Shown: in pieces, positions 26,465 to 34,943 of the stretch | Position numbering within the stretch: position 1 is the stretch's first letter | Layout: each line of letters starts with the position of its first letter | Source of the DNA: Candidatus Rifleibacteriota bacterium | GTDB taxonomy: Bacteria > Muiribacteriota > Ozemobacteria > Ozemobacterales > Ozemobacteraceae | Reading direction: 5' to 3' | Assembly (NCBI GenBank): GCA_018818125.1 | Contig: JAHISQ010000053.1 | Location: 1 to 64,000, forward strand | DNA: 64,000 nt | Translations under genes and position numbers: made by a program | The notes under the pieces: model-generated | What the model saw: only the letters and a program-made list of their open reading frames with translations | Told to the model about the DNA's origin: nothing | Database searches by the model: none

Positions 26465-27355
26465 ATGCCGACTACTAATTATGCTGTTAGTCTAAAGCGC
26501 GAGATAATTTCAGTTGCTCAACAACAGCTGCCATGTTGCCTGCAGTCATTTTTTACCGGGCTTTTGCGTGGTTCCGCACGTCAGCCACAGATAAAGGTTC
26601 GCCGATCCTTGCATCGGTCTTTAAAGCTCTTTCTGCGCCAGGTTTTGCCGGCAGACACAACCATAGAGGTTGGTGGCACCGAGATCCTGGTCGAAAATAA
26701 TTTTGATCAGCTCGAACTCAGGAAAAAACTTGTTGAACGAATCAGGCGCACAAATGATTCTTCTTCAGGCAAACACTGCCAACGCGCTTTTTTACAGGGA
26801 TTATTCGTAGCCAGAGGCTACATCCAAAACCCTGGCCGTGGTTACCACCTTGAGTTCAGATTGCCCGGGCATTGGTTGCCGGCTGCATTCAAAACCGTGT
26901 GCCATCAGTTGCGCATGAAATTCGGTAGCTATAAAACAGAAAAGGGCTTTTGTTTTTATCTCAAGAGCAGCCGCCGCATTATTAAATTTTTAAACCTGTT
27001 GGGTTTGTTCGAAAAATCTCTCGAATTGTCTGATTTAAAAGCTACTCGTAGTCTGCTTTCTATGGTTAATCGGCAGGTCAACTTTGAAACAGCCAATATA
27101 AACCGACTGATTGGTGCTGCCGAAGAGTCTATCAATCAGATAAAGGCTCTACTTGCTTTGGAAGATCAGGAAATCTGGACCGAGAGTCTGCGTCAGCTCT
27201 CGCTGATTCGTATTAAATACCCGCACGACAGCCTCGAAGCATTGGGACTGCGATTTGATCCACCGCTTAGTAAATCAGCGGTAAATCACCGTTTGCGTCG
27301 AATAAAAAGTTTGCATGCCAAAGTTTTTGGCATAGTTCCAGAAAAAGGCGATTAA
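26465..27355 (+). CDS. whiA: WhiA-family sporulation/cell-division regulator homologue
   Basis: A 296-aa protein with the two-part WhiA plan: an N-terminal LAGLIDADG-like region (about 5-200, with YKTEKGFCFYLKS and HCQRAFLQGLF) and a C-terminal helix-turn-helix that begins NRQVNFETANINRLIGAA and ends DPPLSKSAVNHRLRRIKSL, close to the family consensus. WhiA is DNA-binding and affects division and chromosome segregation in Gram-positive bacteria. It follows yvcK as in Firmicutes and Actinobacteria, but rapZ is absent. It overlaps the convergent gene by 4 bases. Confidence 0.92.
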   Translation: MPTTNYAVSLKREIISVAQQQLPCCLQSFFTGLLRGSARQPQIKVRRSLHRSLKLFLRQVLPADTTIEVGGTEILVENNFDQLELRKKLVERIRRTNDSSSGKHCQRAFLQGLFVARGYIQNPGRGYHLEFRLPGHWLPAAFKTVCHQLRMKFGSYKTEKGFCFYLKSSRRIIKFLNLLGLFEKSLELSDLKATRSLLSMVNRQVNFETANINRLIGAAEESINQIKALLALEDQEIWTESLRQLSLIRIKYPHDSLEALGLRFDPPLSKSAVNHRLRRIKSLHAKVFGIVPEKGD

Positions 27356-29565
27356 CTGTCAGTGCCAGCGTCGGGTAGACGGTGTGCAAACAGCATAAGT
27401 CCAGTCAGATTTAGCATCAGTGCCGAGCATAATAGTGCAAAACAGGCGCTCATTCCAATTGCAGGTAACAGCCAGAGACCGCTTAAAGCACCGGTAACTA
27501 ACGCCCCGCTGTTATCAGCAAAGATTAGCAGACCGGCACTGTCAGCAGCCTGACGGCCAGTGCTGCGCAGTATGCTGTCTGAAACCGGAAACTCAATGCC
27601 ATCAAGAAATGCAATGGTGAATACCATCAACCCAGTAACAGCAGCTGAATGCAACTGGGTCATTTCAACAAAGTAGATGCAGAAAGCTGTGAAGAGAATC
27701 TGCAGTAATTTTACCTGCTTTAAACGTGAGATTGCATCCTTGCGCAGCTGAATACGGCCAAAAAGCATAGCGCCGGCGGCGAGTCCCATCATGTAGAGGC
27801 CAAAGAACAGCGCGGTCATCTGATAGGCCGCACCGTAGCGATTCTGATATAGAAGAATCAGAATAATCTCGGATAGAATTCCGGTTGCGCCACTAATCGC
27901 TACTCCGCCGGCAATAACGGTTTTAACTGCAATACGGGTGCTCAAAAATGCCGGCAACAGCATAACCAGAAAACCTGTTGTCAGAAAGGCAGAAAGAAGC
28001 TTAAAGAAGGGAAGCTGTTGCAGAAATTGGAGATAGGTATTGAGAGTTGTGCCGCTGTAAATGTTCCACAGTACAAGCTGTTGCATAAAACTGACTGGGT
28101 GGGCATCGGTATTCAATCTAACTTCGATGTCTCTTTTCAACCATTCATTGAGCTCGTTTACTCGATTTGGCATGAGCAGGTTGTAAAAGCTCAGCGGAAA
28201 AAATGTTGTTGTGCTTATCTGGCGAGCTGCCAGGCGATCAGAAAACTCGCGCGCATTGCGCGGCAATACCTGGTCTGATTCACTCGCAAAGAAGGTGATT
28301 ATATTGCCAGGTATGGAAAGGCAATGCGCAAATTCCTGATTAAGAGCCCGCCAGGTCGAAATGATTATCTTGCCCAGGGTTGCATCGAGGTAGTTCTCGC
28401 TACCCTGAACCTGTAGTGAGATTATTCCTTCGGGATTAAGAAGTTTCCGCGCTGCTCTGAACGACTCAAGGGTGAATAGTCGATTGCCTGCAAGTGTTAC
28501 CGGCGATATTGAGTAGAACATTATTCCATCATACTTCTCGGTTGCCTGATTGAGATAAAAACGTGGATCAACTGTTTTGATCTCGACTCTGGAAAGTTGA
28601 TCTGCCGGGTAGGCAAACAGAGATACAAGGTCTGAATCGTTTTCGACAATGGTCAGGCTGAGGTCGGCGTATTTTACGAACTCATTGACCAGATCAGGTG
28701 TGGGCGCCCCAATGATGAGAATCCGACGATAATTTTTGAGTGCGCTGACGAAGGTGTGAACCCTGCTTTCAGCAGATTCCGGAACTGGCCAGGAATCTGC
28801 CAGCATACCATTAGAAAACAGGCTCTTCTGGTCCCAGTAGCTGCTGAGCTGAAGTTTCTGATAGGGTGTCTCGATTGTTGCTTCAAGTTTTCTGATGTCG
28901 CCATGCATTTGCTGCCAGTAGGCCATCTCAATTTTTGCTGCTGCCGCTGGAGCTAAAAAATAAATAGCTGGTATAGATCCAAATAGAAGCAGTGCCGGTA
29001 AAATTTTGCGCCGAGACTGAATGAGAACGCCGGATAATGCGAGTATCGGCAGACTAAGCAGGCAGACAATCGAATCGGCTTTTCCACCGATGATAAGAGA
29101 AAAGAATACTCCACCGACAAAACCGCCAACTGCTTCGAGACTGTAAAAGTAACCTATGCTTTGCCTGGTCAACCTGATAAGTGCTGGTATGAACATGCCG
29201 ATCAGCAAAGCAGAAGGAGTAACCGTGAGCAACATAAACAGTGCTGCTGGCGCAAAAGAGATGAATTTGCCGCCTGGACTGGGCAACCAGCTGGCTGCCT
29301 GATAGAGAACAAAAACCAGCAAAACCGGTGCGACAGCCAGTGATTTAACCAGAGTTTCTGGTCTGATTCTGAATTTGCCGCCGATATAGCCACCCAGAGC
29401 TATTCCTAGAAGCCAGACGCTCAAAAACAGGCCCAGGTGGATTTCTGTGCCGTAGAATTGCCCCATGAAAAATCTGAACAGGGCGACTTGAGTGAGATTG
29501 GCAATAAAACCGACGATGGCAGAAACAGCCGCCAGCTGATAGCTTCTGGCAAAGACCTTAGTCAT
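27352..29565 (-). CDS. Polytopic membrane protein with spermidine-synthase-like domain
   Basis: A 737-aa protein. N-terminal hydrophobic helices (about 1-205) are followed by a methyltransferase-fold domain (about 215-480) and more helices (about 515-735). The layout matches membrane-embedded spermidine-synthase-like proteins. In the soluble domain YQKLQL resembles the start of the spermidine synthase core, but the nucleotide loop reads ILIIGAPTPD instead of a GGGDG-type loop, so catalytic activity is doubtful. It overlaps the upstream pilin-like gene by 8 bases, so it is part of the pilin operon. Confidence 0.75.
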   Translation of the reverse strand: MTKVFARSYQLAAVSAIVGFIANLTQVALFRFFMGQFYGTEIHLGLFLSVWLLGIALGGYIGGKFRIRPETLVKSLAVAPVLLVFVLYQAASWLPSPGGKFISFAPAALFMLLTVTPSALLIGMFIPALIRLTRQSIGYFYSLEAVGGFVGGVFFSLIIGGKADSIVCLLSLPILALSGVLIQSRRKILPALLLFGSIPAIYFLAPAAAAKIEMAYWQQMHGDIRKLEATIETPYQKLQLSSYWDQKSLFSNGMLADSWPVPESAESRVHTFVSALKNYRRILIIGAPTPDLVNEFVKYADLSLTIVENDSDLVSLFAYPADQLSRVEIKTVDPRFYLNQATEKYDGIMFYSISPVTLAGNRLFTLESFRAARKLLNPEGIISLQVQGSENYLDATLGKIIISTWRALNQEFAHCLSIPGNIITFFASESDQVLPRNAREFSDRLAARQISTTTFFPLSFYNLLMPNRVNELNEWLKRDIEVRLNTDAHPVSFMQQLVLWNIYSGTTLNTYLQFLQQLPFFKLLSAFLTTGFLVMLLPAFLSTRIAVKTVIAGGVAISGATGILSEIILILLYQNRYGAAYQMTALFFGLYMMGLAAGAMLFGRIQLRKDAISRLKQVKLLQILFTAFCIYFVEMTQLHSAAVTGLMVFTIAFLDGIEFPVSDSILRSTGRQAADSAGLLIFADNSGALVTGALSGLWLLPAIGMSACFALLCSALMLNLTGLMLFAHRLPDAGTDS

Positions 29566-30439
29566 CTACATGACGTCCGGTTCTGGTAATCTTCCGGATC
29601 TGCTGGAGTTTCTTACTGGCTGGAATATCCTGAAAGTCAACAATGTTGCCAAGACACTCGATTTCGATAGCTTCTTCGTTGTAACGGCGCAGTCCTTGTA
29701 TTGCTTTGATGCCTACGTTTTTAACCTGATAACTCATGGTGTAGGGGTAGCCATCGTCGTTAACACCCCAGCTTTGCTCGGTTTCCAGAGCTCTGGCTTT
29801 TTCGGTTGCCAATGCGGGTTGTAAAATTTTACCGTCTACCAGATCGTTTGTGCAGTCTCTGAAGAAATAAGTAAGAAATTTTTCAGGCGCAGAGCCGGCG
29901 TTTGAAGTGTTGTCCGGGCTGATATACTTTTCTGGATTGTTTGGTGGAGCCAGGCCGGGCGCGAGATATCGGTAGTTCGGGTTGTAAAAGCTGGCGATTC
30001 TTATCAGTATTTCCGGCTCTGATCCCTGCATTTTGAGAGGTATATAGAAGAATCTTATGCGTCCGCTTGAATCTGATTCTTCGGGAATGATCCGTTTGTA
30101 AACGCCAGAAAGGCTTTGTATTCGTTGGAAAGCCGCTTGTCCGGCTTCGTTGCGAAATGAAAACTCGGCAAAGTCAAAATATGGGTTTTTGCCCTGTTGA
30201 AACTCGACGGCATCATAAAGCTCAGTCGGGAAAAGGCGGGCTTTGAGCAAAAAGTGCTGCATCGCGGCGCGCGCGGCAAAATAGGCCTGCTGGTCGCGCA
30301 GCGATAGTTTGGTGCGGCCAGCGACGCTTCGATGATGAAACGTCATTGTGGTAAAGAGTATCATCAGGCAGAAGCAAAAGACTATGACGATAATCAGCGC
30401 CATGCCCTCTCTTCTTTTTTTTAGAGAGTTAAACATCAA
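29558..30439 (-). CDS. PilX/GspK-like minor pilin-type protein
   Basis: A 293-aa protein starting with a basic stretch (KKRREGM) and one membrane helix (ALIIVIVFCFCLMILFTTM), then a helix containing QQAYFAARAAMQHFLLKARL. This is the PilX/GspK-type pattern of minor pilins; the remainder is predicted to face the periplasm. The cleavage site would follow the EGM/GMA position. It is clearly related to the gene at 45.1 kb (AYFMARSGLQHFLLKLKM). It overlaps both neighbours, so it is translationally coupled. Confidence 0.72.
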   Translation of the reverse strand: MMFNSLKKRREGMALIIVIVFCFCLMILFTTMTFHHRSVAGRTKLSLRDQQAYFAARAAMQHFLLKARLFPTELYDAVEFQQGKNPYFDFAEFSFRNEAGQAAFQRIQSLSGVYKRIIPEESDSSGRIRFFYIPLKMQGSEPEILIRIASFYNPNYRYLAPGLAPPNNPEKYISPDNTSNAGSAPEKFLTYFFRDCTNDLVDGKILQPALATEKARALETEQSWGVNDDGYPYTMSYQVKNVGIKAIQGLRRYNEEAIEIECLGNIVDFQDIPASKKLQQIRKITRTGRHVDD

Positions 30440-31391
30440 TATCTGCCTTGATAGTGATAAGATGAATTCGCCTTAAGCCGACCCCGGTCTGGTCAGGGTC
30501 TTGGAGATAGGCCTTCTCAATATTCCATTGCACCTCGATAATCAGGCGTTTAAGGCCGCAATATTTAAAATTTTCGTCGTTCGTGTAACTGACCATGCTT
30601 TTTGCCATGCGCTGTGTCATCCGCGTAGCAGTTGGGTTTGAAAACCTGAATGCGCTGGCCTGGTATTTTTCGTAACCATCATCGCGATAAAAGTTCTCAT
30701 GGTTCTCTGAGACTTTGCCGGGCAATTCCGTTTCGAAAAGAAAAGTTGTGCCGTCAGACATCTGGCTGACAGGATTAGGAACGTATTTTCTCTGATGCCA
30801 GGCCTGACTTAACAGCTTTGCTGGATTTTTTAAGAAGCTGAAGGTTGGCTCAGGTGCCGGAAACGCGCCAAAGTCGCTTGGCGCCTTGCCGGGATAATCT
30901 GTACCAATCTGTTTCATTTCAGGCTTAAGATTAGTCGTCGCCGGCAGCGAGGGCATGTCTTCTACACGCAGCGTAATCTTGTAATATTGTCCGCGTGGAT
31001 CCTTGACTATATTCTGGCATGGCCAGCCTGCTGCAGTTTTTTCACTTCCTGGAAAGACTGTGGTAACAAATTTGATGGCCCAGGCTTCGTCATATTTTTC
31101 GTATCCATCAACAGCGGCAAGATCATCAATGCGGATAAAGCCGGGAATTCCGGCTCGCAGTGCCTGAAATGGCACATTGTCGAGCATGGCGTTGAGAACT
31201 TCTGATGCGCGACTGACTGCATACATTCGCGATACGTTGATATCTGTGTCTGAGGCGCCCTTGGACATGAAATAGAAAATAGGAACCATGGTGGCAGCCA
31301 GTATTGCCATGGCCAGAATTATCTCCAGCAGTGTAAATGCACTGCTGCGCCGTGAAAATATATTGTTTTGACGCATTGTGTGTGCTGACAT
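30429..31391 (-). CDS. Type IV pilin-like (pseudopilin) protein
   Basis: A 320-aa protein with a class III signal: RRSSA followed by FTLLEIILAMAILAATMVPIF, with Glu at position +5 of the mature form, as PilD-type peptidases require. It has Ala rather than Gly at -1. The remainder is a large globular domain with many aromatic residues and no known motif. It starts the minus-strand pilin unit; the start could be 31391 or the ATG at 31376. The 103 bases upstream are shared with the divergent radical SAM gene. Confidence 0.78.
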   Translation of the reverse strand: MSAHTMRQNNIFSRRSSAFTLLEIILAMAILAATMVPIFYFMSKGASDTDINVSRMYAVSRASEVLNAMLDNVPFQALRAGIPGFIRIDDLAAVDGYEKYDEAWAIKFVTTVFPGSEKTAAGWPCQNIVKDPRGQYYKITLRVEDMPSLPATTNLKPEMKQIGTDYPGKAPSDFGAFPAPEPTFSFLKNPAKLLSQAWHQRKYVPNPVSQMSDGTTFLFETELPGKVSENHENFYRDDGYEKYQASAFRFSNPTATRMTQRMAKSMVSYTNDENFKYCGLKRLIIEVQWNIEKAYLQDPDQTGVGLRRIHLITIKADIDV

Positions 31392-31460
31392 ATATTGATT
31401 AAACTAACAGAACATTGCCGCGAGATGCAAATTAATACTAACTCTGAGCGGTTTTTAACG

Positions 31461-31466
31461 TATAAT
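31461..31466 (+). promoter_or_regulatory. Possible -10 box of the radical SAM gene
   Basis: A perfect TATAAT 30 bases before the ATG at 31497. The -35 position (CTAACT, 17 bases upstream) is poor. Confidence 0.4.
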
Positions 31467-31496
31467 CAGTATACGCGATTACAGGGTGAAAAAGTA

Positions 31497-32648
31497 ATGA
31501 AAAAAGTGCGCAACTATTGGTCCATAGACCGCAGATCGTTTATTAAAAGATCTTCACTGCTTGCTGGTGTTTGCATGCTCGGGCGTGGGACAGAGGTGTT
31601 TGCCGGTAACGAGAGTGATTTTCCGGCAGAATATGTTGCCCGATTAGATGATGGTCGTTTGCAGTGCACTCTTTGTCCAAATCTATGCACTCCGGTTGAT
31701 GGCGAAAACGGCGCTTGCCGAGCCCGTGGCATCAGAAACGGCACATACGTCAGTCTTGTTCATAGCTTGCCCTGTGTTATTGCGGTGGATCCTGTCGAAA
31801 AGATGCCACTGTTTCATTATCATGTGCATGGCCCGGCGTTGGCAATTTCTACGGCCGGTTGCAATCTGTTTTGCCAATACTGTCAGAATTGGCAGTTCTC
31901 GCAAAAATCACCAGCCGAGACTTCTAATTTTGCCATGAGCCCTGAAGATATTGTTATGCGTGCCATCGACATGCAGATACGGACAATTGGCTTTTTTTAT
32001 ACTGAACCGACTATCTACATCGAGTATATGAAGGATATCGCTCGCCTCGCTAAAAAACGCAATATTAAAACCGTTATGGTTACCGCTGGTTATATTAACC
32101 CCGAGCCTCTCAAGGATCTCTTTGAGCTGATTGATATATTTGTTGTTGGCTACAAGGGTTTTACCGAGGAATTTTACGCCGAAACGATTGGTGGAAAGCT
32201 TGATCCGGTAAAAAAGACTTTAATCGCGATAAAAGAATCGGGGCGCCATCTCGAAATCGTTTCTCTGCTCATACCAGAAAAAAATGACGATATGAAGGCG
32301 TTTCAGGCAGGTGCAGAATGGTTTGTCGAGAATCTCGGAACCGATGTTCCGTGGCATTTTTCGCGTTTTGCGCCCGAATTTATGCTGAAAAACCTGCCAC
32401 CGACGCCGAATGGTGTGCTGGAAATGGCGCGTACACTTGCTATTAAAGCTGGTGTTAAATATGCTTACACCGGCAATAATCCCGGCCAGGAGGGAAATCA
32501 TACCTATTGCCCGGGATGCAGTAAAAAGGTGGTCGAAAGACTCGGTTTTAAAGTTCTTCGCAGTTTTCTATCGGCAGGAAAATGCCCGGATTGCGGGTAT
32601 CAGATTCCCGGAGTCTGGCTTGACGACCTGCCAAATGGCAATATCTGA
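31497..32648 (+). CDS. amrS: AmrS-type radical SAM protein with Tat signal
   Basis: A 383-aa protein. It has CxxxCxxC (C122, C126, C129 in GCNLFCQYCQNW), an N-terminal Cys cluster (CTLCPNLCTPVDGENGACRAR) and a C-terminal zinc-ribbon-like pair (CPGCSKK..., GKCPDCGYQIPG), the plan of the AmmeMemoRadiSam system's radical SAM component. The N-terminus carries a twin-arginine motif DRRSFIKRS (RR at 12-13) followed by a hydrophobic run, so export folded with its cluster is predicted. GGGTGAAAAAG precedes the ATG at 31497. The MEMO and AMMECR1 partners are not in the window. Its reaction is not established. Confidence 0.88.
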   Translation: MKKVRNYWSIDRRSFIKRSSLLAGVCMLGRGTEVFAGNESDFPAEYVARLDDGRLQCTLCPNLCTPVDGENGACRARGIRNGTYVSLVHSLPCVIAVDPVEKMPLFHYHVHGPALAISTAGCNLFCQYCQNWQFSQKSPAETSNFAMSPEDIVMRAIDMQIRTIGFFYTEPTIYIEYMKDIARLAKKRNIKTVMVTAGYINPEPLKDLFELIDIFVVGYKGFTEEFYAETIGGKLDPVKKTLIAIKESGRHLEIVSLLIPEKNDDMKAFQAGAEWFVENLGTDVPWHFSRFAPEFMLKNLPPTPNGVLEMARTLAIKAGVKYAYTGNNPGQEGNHTYCPGCSKKVVERLGFKVLRSFLSAGKCPDCGYQIPGVWLDDLPNGNI

Positions 32649-32668
32649 TGATCAGGAGAGTATGAGAA

Positions 32669-33862
32669 ATGAAACAAGCCGCAATTCTGTTAATGATATT
32701 GATGTTTACTACAGTCGCCTTTGCTGAACCCGGCAACTACATAGACGAGATGGGTGCCATTGTAGAAGAGATTTCCCTGCTGAATTTGTTGCGCGGCCTT
32801 TATTTAAATGAAGAGCAGGCAAAAAAAATTGCTGAGTTGGCGATTGAAGCCGAATCTATCAGAGAGACTGCCAAAGAAGAGATTGCGCAGCTCAATGCTA
32901 TGACAGTTCTCGCACAATTGCGTGATGAACTGTATACCGCTCTTGCCGAAAACCCTCCAGCGGTTCGCACCAGTGTTGTCAAGCTTGACAATCAGGCTCA
33001 CAAAATTGTCGGCGCTGTTCTTGACAGAATTGCAAGACTGGAAGACGAGGTTCGCACATCTCTTACGCATGGGCAGCAGAAAATTGTCTGGGAATTTATT
33101 CCCTGTATAGTTCCTGAGGTTGACTTTGAAAATCCGGTGAGAACCGGCCAGGCCGCTGCCAGTAGCCGTCTGTTGCCAGCTTTGAAGCTGATCAGAGAAA
33201 CCCCCGAAGATATGTGGAAAAAGCATGGCCAGAATTATCTCGATTATATTCTCAAGGTAACCGAGCAGGAAGCTGGCATAATGACCGATGATACCCGTGA
33301 AGACCTGCGTCGCCGACTGGTTAAGCATGCCTGGAAAATCAGAAAAATGAAAGAGCCTGATTTTATGATTAATCGTGATAGTCTTGCCAAAGATCTGCTG
33401 CTGGTAAATCGAGAGCGCACATTTCGCAGCGGTTATCGCACCACTGGCAAAATCTCGCGTTTCCTTCTTTCTCCTGCCGCCACGAAGGTATTGCCCCGCT
33501 GGGTCGAGACGCATTTTGGTAAAGAATCTGTTGGCGCGAATGCCGTCGAGGCATCGTCGACGTCTTTGATAACGCAGCCTGCAGTTGTGGTGCCCGTCGT
33601 CCCCGATCCCAACCAGTCGTCGCTGCCGGCCGGTGATGCAGATGCGCTTTTCTGGTCTGAGCTGGTGCCAAAATCATTGGCCAGATTGGCAGAAACACCC
33701 TATTATAACCAGGTTTACGATGCTTTCGGCAGGCCTCTCAGCCAGTATTTTTTTGGCGAAGAAGACAAATACGTTGATCTTACAAGCCTGATTGTCAACG
33801 CTGGCGTGATTCTAGAGGGTTCCCGCCCCGGGTATTATACTCTGACTCCTGGTGAACCCTGA
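32669..33862 (+). CDS. Exported helical protein of unknown function
   Basis: A 397-aa protein with a signal peptide (cleavage after AFAE). The N-terminal half is largely helical (LNLLRGLYLNEEQAKKIAELAIEAESIRE), reminiscent of periplasmic LTXXQ/Spy-like helices; the mid part holds KIVWEFIPCIVP. A flexible Ser/Thr/Pro linker (about 290-320) and a short C-terminal domain follow. AGGAGAG lies 8 bases before the ATG, 20 bases after the radical SAM gene, so the two are probably co-transcribed. Function unknown. Confidence 0.68.
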   Translation: MKQAAILLMILMFTTVAFAEPGNYIDEMGAIVEEISLLNLLRGLYLNEEQAKKIAELAIEAESIRETAKEEIAQLNAMTVLAQLRDELYTALAENPPAVRTSVVKLDNQAHKIVGAVLDRIARLEDEVRTSLTHGQQKIVWEFIPCIVPEVDFENPVRTGQAAASSRLLPALKLIRETPEDMWKKHGQNYLDYILKVTEQEAGIMTDDTREDLRRRLVKHAWKIRKMKEPDFMINRDSLAKDLLLVNRERTFRSGYRTTGKISRFLLSPAATKVLPRWVETHFGKESVGANAVEASSTSLITQPAVVVPVVPDPNQSSLPAGDADALFWSELVPKSLARLAETPYYNQVYDAFGRPLSQYFFGEEDKYVDLTSLIVNAGVILEGSRPGYYTLTPGEP

Positions 33863-33868
33863 TCGAGA

Positions 33869-34858
33869 TTATTGCTGCCTTATAATAATCGCAGCGCCTC
33901 TACTGGTGCCGACCAGCAGGTTGCCGTTTTCGTCAATACACATGGCTTTTATGTGATTTGACGGTAGTCCATCGCTTTGTGTGAAAAATCGGCCGGGCTG
34001 GTTTGTGCTCCAGAGCTGCAGCCCTACTGGACTGCCCAGCCAGATTTGATCGCCGCATCTCTGAAGATTAGTTACTGGCAGTGCCTTAATCCCATCATTT
34101 TTGCATAGAATCGACCAATTCTTGCCATCAAAAAAAGCCAGGCCGCGACTGGTTCCAACTACAACCTGATCGTCGGTAAAATCGCAGATACTGAATGCTT
34201 CGCGTGCCGGGAATTCAGGAAAAACCCAGCTGTCAACGTTGAGCTCAACGTTTGAGCTTATTTCGCTGCGCAGTCTTACTATGCCGTTACTGCTACCGAT
34301 CCATAGGTGGGTGAGCTGCATAAAGACGGACAACAGAGGATGATCGTAAAAGTGCATTAACTTGTAACTGCGAAAACTCGGATTAACGGTTTCGACGTAT
34401 CTGCTTACACCGTGTTCACGATGTCCGAGCCAGAGGTAGTCATCATTGTCTACATACATGCAGACAACTCTATTGTTGAGCAGCCCCGGCGCATCAGGAA
34501 ACCTCAGGGCTTCCCATTTGGAAAAGTCATATCTGCAGACGCCAAGACCACCAAATGTAGAGTTTTGTGCAACCCATACTTCACCATTGCAGATGGCAAC
34601 GGCGGTAATATTGCCGGCATCGACCAGCGGAGAGTTTTCCGGGGTAAAAGTCTGAATGTCACCAGCGCTGGTTTCAACAAATAAACTGTTGTTCAGCGCC
34701 CAGACGCGCAAACCCTCGCGAGCTGCTACAGCAGTGATTTCTTTGTTGGTAAGAAACGGGTGAGAGACCGGACTTATCACAAAGCTTTCCTCGCCCTGGG
34801 CACTGGCTTGAGCAAAAATAAGCGTCAGTAGTAACAGTAATTTGATCAGTCGTATCAC
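33869..34858 (-). CDS. Secreted beta-propeller protein
   Basis: A 329-aa protein with a signal peptide (cleavage after ASAQ) followed by repeated blades of the two-component-regulator propeller type: VWVAQNS, DNDDYLWLGHREHGVSRY, LWIGSSNGIVRL, VVVGTSRGLAFFDGKNW, IWLGSPVGLQLW, LLVGTSRGAAII. No membrane helix or kinase follows, so it is a free secreted propeller. Start choice: GAGG lies 6 bases before the GTG at 34858; the longer frame from 34870 would start inside the Shine-Dalgarno. The gene starts just after a terminator hairpin, so its transcription depends on read-through or a weak promoter. Confidence 0.78.
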   Translation of the reverse strand: MIRLIKLLLLLTLIFAQASAQGEESFVISPVSHPFLTNKEITAVAAREGLRVWALNNSLFVETSAGDIQTFTPENSPLVDAGNITAVAICNGEVWVAQNSTFGGLGVCRYDFSKWEALRFPDAPGLLNNRVVCMYVDNDDYLWLGHREHGVSRYVETVNPSFRSYKLMHFYDHPLLSVFMQLTHLWIGSSNGIVRLRSEISSNVELNVDSWVFPEFPAREAFSICDFTDDQVVVGTSRGLAFFDGKNWSILCKNDGIKALPVTNLQRCGDQIWLGSPVGLQLWSTNQPGRFFTQSDGLPSNHIKAMCIDENGNLLVGTSRGAAIIIRQQ

Positions 34859-34869
34859 ATGGAACCTCA

Positions 34870-34920
34870 CAAAGAAAATAAAAAGCCCCCACGCGGGTTA
34901 TGATAACCGCATGGGGGCTT
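34870..34920 (-). terminator. Terminator inside the propeller operon
   Basis: Stem AAGCCCCCA/TGGGGGCTT plus an inner GCGGGTTA/TAACCGC (34883-34920), followed on the minus strand by a T-rich run (34884-34871). The next gene's Shine-Dalgarno begins immediately after the T-run. Confidence 0.85.
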
Positions 34921-34943
34921 AAGTTCAATCTGTTATCTCATTC

